Origin: Pedobacter miscanthi
Lineage (GTDB): Bacteria > Bacteroidota > Bacteroidia > Sphingobacteriales > Sphingobacteriaceae
NCBI RefSeq assembly: GCF_003315595.1
Contig: NZ_QNQU01000026.1
Coordinates: 1-64,000, forward strand
Direction: 5' to 3'
Length of the DNA stretch: 64,000 bases
Shown: piece by piece, positions 1-8,283 of the stretch
Position numbering within the stretch: position 1 is the first letter of the stretch
How the letters are laid out: each line of letters begins with the position of its first letter
Notes under the pieces: model-generated
Told to the model about the DNA's origin: nothing
The model's database searches: none
What the model saw: only the letters and a program-made list of their open reading frames with translations
Made by a program: the position numbers and the translations under genes

Positions 1-4
1 CCGT

Positions 5-140
5 ACCCAATAAACTTGACTTCTCTTTTGAGAGGAAATAAAAAACTAAGTAGTGGCCTGTGGAGACACAGACCACGGCGGTAGAGAAGTCAAGTTTGAA
101 TAGGCAACATACCCAGTAAACTTGACTTCTCTTTTGAGAG
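5..140. repeat. Palindromic repeat cluster with AAACTTGACTTCTC arms
   Basis: Two direct copies of a unit starting ACCCA(A/G)TAAACTTGACTT lie 106 bases apart (from 5 and from 111). Between them is the inverted arm GAGAAGTCAAGTTT (about 84-97), so the first copy can fold into a long stem enclosing a smaller hairpin, GTGG..CCAC with TGTGGAGACACA at its tip. The same arm (AGAAGTCAAGTTTT) forms the terminator-like hairpin at 44917-44949. No coding potential was seen in 1-250. It may be a degenerate extragenic palindromic element. Confidence 0.6.
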
Positions 141-259
141 TAAATAAGGAAAGTTTCGGTTGGTGAGACAACAAGCGATAGAAATACTCAAAATACCTAA
201 AACCAAAATTCTTTGCAACTTGTTGATTAAGAAACGCTCGTAACTAAAATTTGATTGTT

Positions 260-1126
260 ATGTACGTAATCTTAGGCGCATCTGGTCAGGTGGGATCAGC
301 AATTACAGATCATTTATTGGCTAAAAAACTTGCCGTAAAAGCCGTTATTCATAATCATGAAAAAGCTTCAGAAATAAAAGACAAGGGAGCCGAAGTGGCG
401 GTAGCTGATGCTATGGATTTAAATTCATTAATTGGTGCCTTTCAAGACGGGGATACCCTATTCGTTTTAACTCCAGAAACCGGAAAGAATGAGGATGTAT
501 TGGGCGAAACCAAAACCATTCTCGAAAATTATCATAAAGCGATCCAACAATCTTCGATTAAAAAAGTGGTTGGTTTATCATCTATCGGTGCGCAATATGA
601 TAAGGGAACAGGTAATTTATTAATGTCGTATATGCTTGAACATGCTTTTGAAGATCTGGATATACCACAGATTTTTGTCCGCCCGGCTTATTACTATAGC
701 AACTGGCTTTTACAAATGCCCGAAGCTAAAAAAAGCGGCACGCTTCCTACTTTTTACCCAACAGATTTAGCCATTCCGATGATTTCACCTATGGATGTGG
801 CCACATTTGTAGCCGATGTATTGGTAAAAGATGATGAATCTAAAATTTATGAGATCGTTGGTCCAGAAAAGCTTAATTCGGATAATGTTGCCGAAGCATT
901 TTCGGCGGTTTTGAATAAAGAGGTAAAAGCAAAACAGATTCCGCGAGATAATTGGGATGAAACGCTGGAAAAAATAGGTTTTTCGCCGGATGCAAGGAAA
1001 AATTTTATCGAGATGACTGAAACTGTTGTGAATGGAAATACAGATCCCGAAAATAAGGGAACAACCCTTGTAAAATTAAAAACGGGCATTTCTGAATACT
1101 TTGAAAATGCCCTTCGAGACAAGTAA
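260..1126 (+). CDS. NmrA-like NAD(P)-binding oxidoreductase
   Basis: This is a 288-residue cytoplasmic protein of the atypical short-chain dehydrogenase (NmrA/QorB-like) family. The N-terminus has a Rossmann strand and dinucleotide loop GASGQVGS (residues 6-13), followed by VIHNHEKASEIKDKGAEV, typical of the second strand. Family members either reduce quinone-like or nitroaromatic substrates with NAD(P)H or act as redox sensors; the substrate cannot be read from sequence. I chose the ATG at 260 over the in-frame TTG at 251 because the Rossmann strand begins immediately after it. It is a single gene: repeats lie upstream and a CCTGAAATAAATTCAGG hairpin lies 58 bases downstream. Function is assigned at family level only. 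Confidence 0.85.
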   Translation: MYVILGASGQVGSAITDHLLAKKLAVKAVIHNHEKASEIKDKGAEVAVADAMDLNSLIGAFQDGDTLFVLTPETGKNEDVLGETKTILENYHKAIQQSSIKKVVGLSSIGAQYDKGTGNLLMSYMLEHAFEDLDIPQIFVRPAYYYSNWLLQMPEAKKSGTLPTFYPTDLAIPMISPMDVATFVADVLVKDDESKIYEIVGPEKLNSDNVAEAFSAVLNKEVKAKQIPRDNWDETLEKIGFSPDARKNFIEMTETVVNGNTDPENKGTTLVKLKTGISEYFENALRDK

Positions 1127-1183
1127 GTGGTATTTAAATTAGTTTTAGATAAGAATATCTACTATAACCCCCAAAACAGATAA

Positions 1184-1210
1184 AGACCCTGAAATAAATT
1201 CAGGGTGACG
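1184..1210. repeat. 27-bp intergenic hairpin repeat (CCTGAAATAAATTCAGG core)
   Basis: A 27-base element with a palindromic core CCTGAAATAAATTCAGG flanked by AGAC and GTGACG. Identical copies occur at 8137-8163 and, in reverse orientation, at 50800-50826. All three are intergenic, two of them just behind a CDS or operon. It may act as a transcription terminator or mRNA-end stabiliser; there is no strong U-run. Confidence 0.75.
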
Positions 1211-1263
1211 GCTTTTGGTTTAGAAAGAGCTCTATTATTTGAATTCAGCCATAAAAGTTCAGC

Positions 1264-1353
1264 TCAATCTTCGTTTTGCATGGGTTCATCGCCATCTTTA
1301 TGGCCCCAGGTTAAACTTATAATCAGCACAATGGAGGTTAATGTATAGAGCAT
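1264..1353 (-). CDS. Possible 29-residue membrane microprotein
   Basis: A short ORF on the minus strand starts ATG CTC TAT ACA and ends TGA. Its product begins MLYTLTSIVLIISLTWG, which would span a membrane once, followed by a charged tail (HKDGDEPMQNED). It lies alone in a 391-base gap, and no convincing ribosome-binding site or -7 box was found upstream. The hydrophobic-then-charged layout is what makes it worth listing; it could equally be chance. Confidence 0.25.
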   Translation of the reverse strand: MLYTLTSIVLIISLTWGHKDGDEPMQNED

Positions 1354-1407
1354 GCGTTTAATTTATATTAAAACGGATGCGATATTGAAAACGCTACAAT
1401 GCAGCTT

Positions 1408-1429
1408 AAAAAACCTATGAGGTTTTTTT
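1408..1429. terminator. Short bidirectional terminator-like hairpin
   Basis: AAAAAACCT ATG AGGTTTTTTT forms a nine-base stem with a T-run on the plus strand and, by symmetry, on the minus strand. The GC content of the stem is low. Confidence 0.45.
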
Positions 1430-1466
1430 GCAATATGCCTGTCAAACCTCGGAGATTTACTTCGCG

Positions 1467-1515
1467 ATACTTCCGAAGTTTGATTGGCAGGATGGTTATT
1501 AAACTTCGGAAGTAT
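1467..1515. repeat. Perfect 15-bp inverted repeat next to a stop codon
   Basis: ATACTTCCGAAGTTT (1467-1481) is repeated inverted as AAACTTCGGAAGTAT (1501-1515) around a 19-base loop. It starts two bases beyond the stop of the minus-strand gene at 1518, so it would form a 3'-end hairpin on the operon transcript. A truncated relative (AAACCTCGGAG) lies at 1444-1454. Confidence 0.6.
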
Positions 1516-1517
1516 GG

Positions 1518-1835
1518 CTAAAACTTAATTTTCAAAGTGCACTTTTTCCTGGTTTCATCATTAATTAATCCATCGGGCAGGGTAATACGCAGGCCTTTGG
1601 CGGTTTGTTTCCATCTGACAGGAAATTCCTCATTTTCCATAATCAATTCTTTTACCTTTAAAATGGCTGTAGAAAGCGATTTGATAATCAGTTCGCCGTA
1701 ATTGAATTCTAAAAGTTCGATATTAAGTTCGTCTGCTTCGCCTGAGTAAAAGATAATGGGGTTTACTTCGTAAATATGAAGCTGGTTACCGCTTTGCTCA
1801 TCTTTTTTTAAGGCTGTTTTTCTACTTACTGCCAT
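1518..1835 (-). CDS. Orphan GH29 fucosidase C-terminal-domain-like protein
   Basis: The product is 105 residues with no signal peptide and no transmembrane segment. From residue ~45 it reads YGELIIKSL ... VRWKQTAKGLRITLPDG, which resembles the C-terminal beta-sandwich of GH29 alpha-L-fucosidases (pattern ..GELIIKSL..VKWKQT.DGLTVTLP..). No catalytic (beta/alpha)8 domain is encoded upstream, because the M60 peptidase gene ends only 38 bases away. It may be a domain remnant of a lost fucosidase, or a stand-alone protein using the same fold. It is the last gene of the galactosidase/peptidase operon. The similarity is from memory of the family pattern, so the call is tentative. Confidence 0.45.
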   Translation of the reverse strand: MAVSRKTALKKDEQSGNQLHIYEVNPIIFYSGEADELNIELLEFNYGELIIKSLSTAILKVKELIMENEEFPVRWKQTAKGLRITLPDGLINDETRKKCTLKIKF

Positions 1836-1873
1836 TGTGCTTTGATTTGAGTTAATTTAAGAATGCTTATTAC

Positions 1874-3382
1874 CTAGTTTACGGGAGGAAAATTATAAGG
1901 TTTCCACGCAGGTAAACCTGCCAGTTCTTTTTGTGTTTGTTCGCTAATACCCACACCCCAGGTATTAAAAAATGGCGCCAGATTGCGTTTCACAATATTT
2001 GAATAGGTTTTAACCCATAAATCGCGTTTTTGCTGATCGTTCAGTTCGCCAATGCCTGGTCCGATTTTTTGATATTCTTTAAAAAAAGCTTTAAAACTTT
2101 CCCAACCGAAACCTTCCTGCATCTGGCGGAACATGATGAGGCCTAAAAAAGGGTCGTTTTTCCATTTTTCGTAGCTTGCCCCTTCTGCAAAATATTTTTT
2201 CATCATTTTCTGTGTATTCACGCTTGAAACACCAGTATGCGAATCATCGCGACCGCCCATTAAACGATCGAACATATAAAGCGAAAAGAAATTGTTACTT
2301 ACTTCAGTGGTACCGCCAAAAACCCAGTTCAGATTTTGCATGTTATGACCGATTTCGTGAAAGAAACCCCAGTTTGCCCCGCCTTTACTCGCTTTCATCA
2401 GTAATTCGGGATTGGCCATAATTTCGTTGGATAACATTTTCCTGGATGGGGAATGGTGAATCATGATCGGATAACCACTGTGCATGTATCCGCCGCCAAT
2501 ATGTTCATCGGGTACCATACGCTGTGCCCTGTAAAACGGTGCAGGCATATTGGCCAGGTCTAGTTCGCCCAGCACAACGAGATCCCATAATTTTAACACC
2601 TCTTCAGGATTTTTGATGGTTTGCAATACACTATCGGGTAGGGTTAAAATCACGTTTTCGGTTGCCATTTCTCCCCATGGTGCTTTATTGTTTTTTAGCT
2701 GCTTTTCCCAATCGTTATGCGAACTTTTACCCAATACAAAAAGTGGTGCTTCAACGGCGTGACTGATTTTAAAATCAATTTTTCTGCTGTCGGCCTTTGG
2801 TTTTATATCGATGTAAATTAATCCGCCAAAAGGCGATGTTAACCAGTTTTTGCCAACCAACAATTTCTGTTTTTTCGTAATAATGGGCATTCTGCGCCAA
2901 TCCTCCTTACCAGCAACCCAGTAATTTAAACGGTCGCTGTGTGCTCCAATCTGTACTTCGAGGTCGTTGATGTTGGCATTTTTGGGCACATCAATTTCGA
3001 TGTATTCGCCGGCCTTGGCATATAAACCGGTGCTGTACATGGTGGCATTATCGTAACCCGAATAACCCAGGGTAGAAACCACCGATACCAGGCTATCGGT
3101 CATTTTTTTATGTTCAATACTTACCGTTTTATTTACAAACTGAAAACCGGTTTTTACTGCCCCCGGAAAAATATCGGCAGAGGGTTGGGCTTTAATATTC
3201 TTGTAATCGGTACTTTTTAAAATTTGGTCGCTCCATTTGGCGATGGCTTTTCTAAATACAGTGTCGTTTTTAGAAAGGGGATGCTGCGGCGAGATGATCA
3301 CCGTTGCAGGATCTTTTGCTGCATCCTGGGCCAGGGTAGTTAATCCTGTGGCAAGCAATGCCAGGGTTAATAATGATTTCAT
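1874..3382 (-). CDS. M60-like (enhancin-type) zinc metallopeptidase, secreted
   Basis: This 502-residue protein starts with a signal peptide (MKSLLTLALLATGLTTLAQ). The catalytic motif is HEIGHN at about residue 341, followed by the downstream Glu of the gluzincin pattern in TTEVSNNF; this HExxH-X(8-28)-E arrangement defines the M60/M60-like family (PF13402). The region before it (YAKAGEYIEIDVPKNA, LEVQIGAHSD) is the usual beta-rich N-terminal part. Family members cleave mucin-type or other O-glycosylated proteins. It sits between GH27 (31 bases) and the GH29-like gene (38 bases) and is co-transcribed with them. It is a paralogue of the M60 protein at 9973-11931 but lacks that protein's C-terminal carbohydrate-binding region. 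Confidence 0.9.
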   Translation of the reverse strand: MKSLLTLALLATGLTTLAQDAAKDPATVIISPQHPLSKNDTVFRKAIAKWSDQILKSTDYKNIKAQPSADIFPGAVKTGFQFVNKTVSIEHKKMTDSLVSVVSTLGYSGYDNATMYSTGLYAKAGEYIEIDVPKNANINDLEVQIGAHSDRLNYWVAGKEDWRRMPIITKKQKLLVGKNWLTSPFGGLIYIDIKPKADSRKIDFKISHAVEAPLFVLGKSSHNDWEKQLKNNKAPWGEMATENVILTLPDSVLQTIKNPEEVLKLWDLVVLGELDLANMPAPFYRAQRMVPDEHIGGGYMHSGYPIMIHHSPSRKMLSNEIMANPELLMKASKGGANWGFFHEIGHNMQNLNWVFGGTTEVSNNFFSLYMFDRLMGGRDDSHTGVSSVNTQKMMKKYFAEGASYEKWKNDPFLGLIMFRQMQEGFGWESFKAFFKEYQKIGPGIGELNDQQKRDLWVKTYSNIVKRNLAPFFNTWGVGISEQTQKELAGLPAWKPYNFPPVN

Positions 3383-3413
3383 TTGTGTTTGGTTTGTTGT
3401 TTTGTAAGGTTTG

Positions 3414-4613
3414 TTATACTTTTTTTAAGCGGAAAACCCTGGTTTCGTGAGCGGTTACCTCACCTGTCCATTTATTGTTTTTAGCGATTACTTTGTGTTG
3501 CCATAAATCCCTGATTTCGTATTTATCGGGCAGGCCCAACTCGGCAAAATTTACCTTGGCATTTTGTGTGGATGCTGATCTATTTAATATGGCTATGGCG
3601 AAATCGCCATTGGCCAGCGGACGTACGAAAACATCCCATATATCGGTTTTAACTTTTCTTTCGGCCTGTTTGCCCAAAGCATCCTGATTTAATGCAATTA
3701 TTTCTGCGTTGGTGAATATGGTTTTGGCTTCATCATCCATTTTGCGGATATCGCAACTGGCATATAAGGGCGAGTTGAGCATGCTGTATAAACTCATCTG
3801 ACTCTGGTATTCGGCTTTTGTACATCCTATGCCTTTAAATGCTGAAGAAGGGCCTTTAGTGCCGTGTAAACCTGCTACCAACATATCCCCATCGTTCCAT
3901 CTACCCGGGCCGGAAAAACCGGATAATCCGGCCATTTTATCCACCACATTATAAATTCCTACTCCACCTTTGCCTTCAATATCCATCCATTTATCCCTGA
4001 TATCGTAAGTGGTACGCCAGCTTTGTCCGCCCACTTCTGCACCCCAGTTCCAAGGTTCACGTGGTCCCCATTCGCAGATGCCTAATACAATGTCCCTCCC
4101 CGATTTACGCAGGGCCTGTGCGATTGTGGCGTACCGTTTTTTAGCGGTTTCTACATCTTCGGGGGCATTGCAATAATCATATTTCAGGTAATCGATCCCC
4201 CATGAAGCAAAGGTTTTAGCGTCCTTATCTTCGAAATTTAAACTTGCGGTATAACCACCACAGGTTAACGGAGCGGCATCAGAATAAATACCCAGTTTCA
4301 TTCCTTTACCATGGAGGTAATCGGCCAAAGCCTTAATTCCCGAAGGAAACTTTTTGGGATCAGCAATGATATTATTTTTATTATCCCGGCCACCTTGCCA
4401 GCAATCATCCAAAAAAATGTACTGATAGCCAGCTTTCACCATTCCACTGCTTACCATTGCATCGGCCATTTCTTTGATATCCTTTTCGTTCGGATTTTCT
4501 GACATGATGTTCCAGCTCATCCAGCCCATAGGCGGTGTTGCTGCTAATTTTGGCACTTGAGCATATACAGCAGCGCCAATTGAAAACATCAGAAGGGTTA
4601 ATTTTAATTTCAT
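3414..4613 (-). CDS. GH27 alpha-galactosidase, secreted
   Basis: A 399-residue enzyme with signal peptide (MKLKLTLLMFSIGAAVYAQ). It would hydrolyse terminal alpha-linked galactose. GH27/melibiase hallmarks are present in order: PPMGWMSWN near residue 28, YIFLDDCWQ (~66-74), LGIYSDAAPLTCGGY (~107-121), the nucleophile Asp in YLKYDYCN (~145-150), and the Asp pair of RWNDGDMLV that carries the acid/base residue. A short C-terminal beta-sandwich follows. Length is normal for bacterial GH27. It lies 63 bases downstream of the GH2 beta-galactosidase, pointing to a galactose-rich glycan. The linkage specificity, or activity on alpha-GalNAc instead of alpha-Gal, cannot be fixed from sequence. Confidence 0.92.
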   Translation of the reverse strand: MKLKLTLLMFSIGAAVYAQVPKLAATPPMGWMSWNIMSENPNEKDIKEMADAMVSSGMVKAGYQYIFLDDCWQGGRDNKNNIIADPKKFPSGIKALADYLHGKGMKLGIYSDAAPLTCGGYTASLNFEDKDAKTFASWGIDYLKYDYCNAPEDVETAKKRYATIAQALRKSGRDIVLGICEWGPREPWNWGAEVGGQSWRTTYDIRDKWMDIEGKGGVGIYNVVDKMAGLSGFSGPGRWNDGDMLVAGLHGTKGPSSAFKGIGCTKAEYQSQMSLYSMLNSPLYASCDIRKMDDEAKTIFTNAEIIALNQDALGKQAERKVKTDIWDVFVRPLANGDFAIAILNRSASTQNAKVNFAELGLPDKYEIRDLWQHKVIAKNNKWTGEVTAHETRVFRLKKV

Positions 4614-4676
4614 AAGTAAATTGTTAGCAATGTAAAATGGATGCTGTTGATTCCATCATCCACTTTACGTTATCTA

Positions 4677-7600
4677 TTATTTAACTGGTTTGATATAATA
4701 ACTGTACTGGTAATCTTTAAAAGGAATCTGGTATTGGATCAATGGCATAGAACCCCAGCTATCTATCCCCTGAACGCCCAGTTGTTGCAAATCCATGTGT
4801 ACATAAACCTGATTACGCTTTACCAGTTCGCCGGAGTGATATTGCTTTTTCTCTGCTTCAGGGTCAAGATCTTCTACAGCATAAGGCAGTGCATTAAAAC
4901 TTAACAACTGATCTGAAAATTCGAAACGAAGCCCTTTGCCTGCTTTATTGGTGAAACTTACCCAACGCACTTCGGTTTTATTGCCACTTTCCTGCGGGCG
5001 GGCATAAGCAAAATACTGATCGGAAACGGTTGATTTATAGGTGCCGATTAAAGAAGCTGTTTTGCGGTCGGCATAATTCTCTCCCGGACCACGGCCATAC
5101 CATTGAATATTGCTGAAATCGTTTTTCAGCTGCAGATCGTTACCGATACGCATGAGGCTTTTGTAATTGCCGGTTACAGCTTTAAACTGGTTGCTTACTT
5201 TAATGGTTCCATCGGCCAGTACGTAAAATTCCTGCGTGGTTTCGGCATCGCCTTTTAATAAAGTAGATTTAACGGTTAAGGTAAAATCATCGGCTGTATT
5301 GTTTACAGTAGATTTTATATTTGCTGAAGGATTATCCTGATAAACATTGCGCCACATGCGTAATTTAGTATTTAAACCTGCACCGATATCGTTATCAGTT
5401 GGTGCACGGTAAAAACCCGGTTGCGGACCCGAAGCCAATAGCTCCTGCCCTTTGGAAATGTAACTTGTCAGCGTTCCTTTGCTTAAATCGAAAGTGATGG
5501 TAAAATCGCTTCCTTTCACGATTGCTTTTTCAGCAGTCTGCTCTACTTTTAAAGCTTTTTTGCCAGCAGTGTAAACATTTACTTTTGGTGTACCGGCCAA
5601 TGCAATCTGCTCGTAAGCAATTTCGTAACCTTTTTCCAAAAATGGTTCAGCCGCTTTTAAGCGGTAACGTACATTCAGGAAATATTCTTTGCCCGCAGCA
5701 TAATTGGTTTTAAACGGGATGGTTAAAGTTTGCGATTGGCGCGGACCAATATTCAGGTTGCTCACTATTCCGGTTTGAATTACTTTACCATCTTCCAGCA
5801 ATTCCCAGTTCAATTGTACATTGCTGATATCTTTAAAAAAGTAGCTGTTGTTTACGTTGATCTGGTTGGTACCGTTGAAAGTAGTTTTTATATATTGATG
5901 TACTTTCTTCAGTTCAACGGCCATTGGTGTTATTCCACGATATGCCGTTACTACACCCTTTACGCAGAAATCGTTATCACTGAAATTTTCGTCAACCGGA
6001 CCGCTTAGGGGGAAATCGCCGCCATAAGCCATAATGCGTTTACCATTTTTAACGGTATCAATGGCCTGATCGATCCATTCCCATACAAAACCACCCTGAA
6101 GTTTGGGATTATTCTCAATGGCATCCCAATATTCTTTAAAATTACCCAAACTGTTGCCCATAATGTGCGCATATTCGCTCATAATAAACGGACGGGTTTC
6201 TTTTTCCTGTTTTGAATAACGCGGCAGATAATTTGGCGAAGGGTATTGCGGAACAATCATATCGGTATTAAAATCGTTCTCTGCCCTTTCGTACTGCACC
6301 GGGCGGATATCTTTGCCTTTAAGCCATTGGTAAGCTTCGTAAAAGTTAACGCCATTACCCGCTTCATTCCCTAGCGACCAGGTAATTACAGAAGCATGGT
6401 TTTTATCGCGCTCGTACATCCTGGTAATGCGCTCGAGATGAGGTGTACGCCATTGTTTATCATTGGCGAAAGTGGTTTCCAAACTATAATAACGACCGTG
6501 CGATTCGATATTGGCTTCGTCTATCACATATAAACCGTATTCATCGCAAAGTTCCATCCAGTAAGGATCGGGTGGGTAATGCGAGTGGCGCACGGCATTT
6601 ACGTTAAGCTTTTTCATCATTTCCATATCTTTTTCCATATCGGCATGGGTTAAGGTATGGCCCTGGGTGGCATTATGTTCATGCCTGTTTACACCTTTCA
6701 GAAATACGCGTTTGCCGTTTACCAATAAGTCGCTTCCTTTAATTTCAACAGAACGGAAACCGATACGCTGCGGAATTACTTCAATTATTTTACTGTTTTT
6801 ATCTTTTAAAGTGATGTATAAGGTATAGAGGTAAGGCACTTCTGCCGACCAGTTTTTTACATTGCTAATCTGTGTTTTAAAGGAAAGACTGGTTTTATAA
6901 TTACCCAACACTTTTTGAAGCGTTGTTTCATCTTTCCAAACATTATTGCCTTTTGCATCAACCAGATCGAGCGCTACATAAAAACTATCAGGCCGACTGT
7001 GGTTGGTGCGCTGATCTATTTTGTAATTTTCGACCGCTAAATCTACATTCAACAAACCATTGGTGTAAGTGGCATCGAGGTTACCGATGACCTTAAAATC
7101 GCGGATATCCAGTTTTGGGGTAGAATAAAGGTAAACTTCGCGTTCGATGCCCGAAATACGCCACATATCCTGGCACTCTAAATAACTGCCATCGCTCCAA
7201 CGGTAAACCTGTAGCGCAATGGTATTTTCGCCCGGTTTTACATATTTGGTGATATCAAATTCGGCTGCAAGCTTGCTATCCTCACTATAACCTACTTTTT
7301 TACCGTTTACCCAAATGTAAAAGGCTGATTTTACTGCTCCTAAGCTGATAAATACCTGCCGGCCATCCCAGTTTGCAGGGATATTGATTTTTTTACGGTA
7401 AGAACCTACGGGATTATTATCCACCGGAATATCGAAAGGAGGATTCATTTTTGCACCGGTTAACTGTCTGCCAGCAAACTCATAAGGCTGGTTTACATAG
7501 ATAGGAAGTCCGTAACCGTTTAGCTCCCAGTTGGCAGGTACTTTAAAGTTATCCCATGCCTTATCATCAAAATCTACTTTATAAAAATCGGTTGGGCGTT

Positions 7601-7841
7601 TACGCGGATCCTTTACCCAGTTAAATTTCCAGGTACCGTTTAAGGATAAAAAATATGCTGATTTTTCTTTGTTTCTCTTAGCGGCCAGATCCTGATTTTC
7701 GAAGGCAAAGGCCGATGCACGCATGGGCAAACGGTTAAGTGAAACCACTTCTGGTGTTTGTAATTCAGAAGGCAACTCCTGCGCGACCAGCTGCCCTGCA
7801 ATAAATAATAGTGTAAATAAAATGGTTAGTTTTCTCCTCAT
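4677..7841 (-). CDS. GH2 beta-galactosidase (LacZ-like), secreted
   Basis: A 1054-residue, five-domain LacZ-type enzyme preceded by a signal peptide (MRRKLTILFTLLFIAGQLVAQ), so probably periplasmic. In order: sugar-binding jelly roll (~45-220), immunoglobulin-like domain, TIM barrel (~360-660) and the C-terminal Bgal_small_N domain (~770-1050, with PTDNDIGAGLN and YGRGPGENYADR). The acid/base Glu is in WSLGNEAGNG (~491) and the nucleophile Glu in FIMSEYAHIMGN (~555). Other barrel motifs are VNRHEHN, VRHSHYPPDP and IDEANIESHG. It is the first gene of the operon running to 1518, with a CAAACGTTTG operator-like site 73 bases before its start. It would release terminal beta-linked galactose. Other GH2 activities are less likely given the full LacZ domain set. 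Confidence 0.93.
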   Translation of the reverse strand: MRRKLTILFTLLFIAGQLVAQELPSELQTPEVVSLNRLPMRASAFAFENQDLAAKRNKEKSAYFLSLNGTWKFNWVKDPRKRPTDFYKVDFDDKAWDNFKVPANWELNGYGLPIYVNQPYEFAGRQLTGAKMNPPFDIPVDNNPVGSYRKKINIPANWDGRQVFISLGAVKSAFYIWVNGKKVGYSEDSKLAAEFDITKYVKPGENTIALQVYRWSDGSYLECQDMWRISGIEREVYLYSTPKLDIRDFKVIGNLDATYTNGLLNVDLAVENYKIDQRTNHSRPDSFYVALDLVDAKGNNVWKDETTLQKVLGNYKTSLSFKTQISNVKNWSAEVPYLYTLYITLKDKNSKIIEVIPQRIGFRSVEIKGSDLLVNGKRVFLKGVNRHEHNATQGHTLTHADMEKDMEMMKKLNVNAVRHSHYPPDPYWMELCDEYGLYVIDEANIESHGRYYSLETTFANDKQWRTPHLERITRMYERDKNHASVITWSLGNEAGNGVNFYEAYQWLKGKDIRPVQYERAENDFNTDMIVPQYPSPNYLPRYSKQEKETRPFIMSEYAHIMGNSLGNFKEYWDAIENNPKLQGGFVWEWIDQAIDTVKNGKRIMAYGGDFPLSGPVDENFSDNDFCVKGVVTAYRGITPMAVELKKVHQYIKTTFNGTNQINVNNSYFFKDISNVQLNWELLEDGKVIQTGIVSNLNIGPRQSQTLTIPFKTNYAAGKEYFLNVRYRLKAAEPFLEKGYEIAYEQIALAGTPKVNVYTAGKKALKVEQTAEKAIVKGSDFTITFDLSKGTLTSYISKGQELLASGPQPGFYRAPTDNDIGAGLNTKLRMWRNVYQDNPSANIKSTVNNTADDFTLTVKSTLLKGDAETTQEFYVLADGTIKVSNQFKAVTGNYKSLMRIGNDLQLKNDFSNIQWYGRGPGENYADRKTASLIGTYKSTVSDQYFAYARPQESGNKTEVRWVSFTNKAGKGLRFEFSDQLLSFNALPYAVEDLDPEAEKKQYHSGELVKRNQVYVHMDLQQLGVQGIDSWGSMPLIQYQIPFKDYQYSYYIKPVK

Positions 7842-7913
7842 TATGTGTTGTTATTAGGTTTTATTCATCCAAATTAATGATGATAAGTTTAGGATGTTAA
7901 AATTGTTTCTGCG

Positions 7914-7923
7914 CAAACGTTTG
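7914..7923. promoter_or_regulatory. CAAACGTTTG palindrome, probable LacI-family operator
   Basis: A perfect ten-base palindrome with a central CG, set in GCGCAAACGTTTGAG, 73 bases upstream of the GH2 start. Operators of LacI-family sugar regulators are typically AT-rich palindromes with a central CG. The same core occurs twice upstream of the SusC gene at 27281 and was not noticed in other intergenic regions. The regulator is not encoded in this window. Confidence 0.6.
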
Positions 7924-8136
7924 AGTTTTAAAGATGTTACGATAGGTTGAGTATTGGTTTAACGCTTGGACCATTATGATTAAGAACATTAATTTAAACT
8001 TTGAGAATCTTACCGGCATGATGCAGAAAGATTGTGAAAGTAAGTTTGATACAGGAATTAAGGATATTAAACTTTGGTATTAGCTTTTTACAACGATCAT
8101 ATCGCAGGTCATACCAATAGATTTATTATAAATTAT

Positions 8137-8163
8137 AGACCCTGAAATAAATTCAGGGTGACG
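8137..8163. repeat. 27-bp intergenic hairpin repeat, second copy
   Basis: Identical over all 27 bases to 1184-1210 and in the same orientation. It lies between two operons on the minus strand, about 70 bases beyond the terminator of the upstream operon. Confidence 0.75.
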
Positions 8164-8230
8164 ACTCCAGGTTTAAAGTGAATCGCAAAATACAAAGATC
8201 CCTTTTTAATGGGCTACTATTTTAAACCCA

Positions 8231-8265
8231 AAAAAACCCTTTGCCACCTCCGGCGGCAAGGGTTT
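8231..8265 (-). terminator. Rho-independent terminator of the SusCD operon
   Basis: Read on the minus strand, AAACCCTTGCC pairs with GGCAAAGGGTTT around a GCCGGAGGT-type loop and is followed by a run of T. It lies 19 bases beyond the stop of the last operon gene (8284). Confidence 0.85.
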
Positions 8266-8283
8266 CACTAACTAAACTAACTA

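Larger units (their letters stand above)
7842..8230. other. Control region upstream of the galactosidase operon
   Basis: This gene-free stretch lies between the GH2 start and the terminator of the SusCD operon. It holds the palindrome at 7914 and a copy of the 27-base hairpin repeat at 8137-8163. I saw no good -33/-7 pair reading towards GH2. A 35-codon plus-strand ORF (7976-8083) has nothing else in its favour. Confidence 0.6.

Noticed and set aside
7976..8083. 35-codon plus-strand ORF
   Set aside because: No family resemblance, no promoter or ribosome-binding signal; likely chance in AT-rich DNA.
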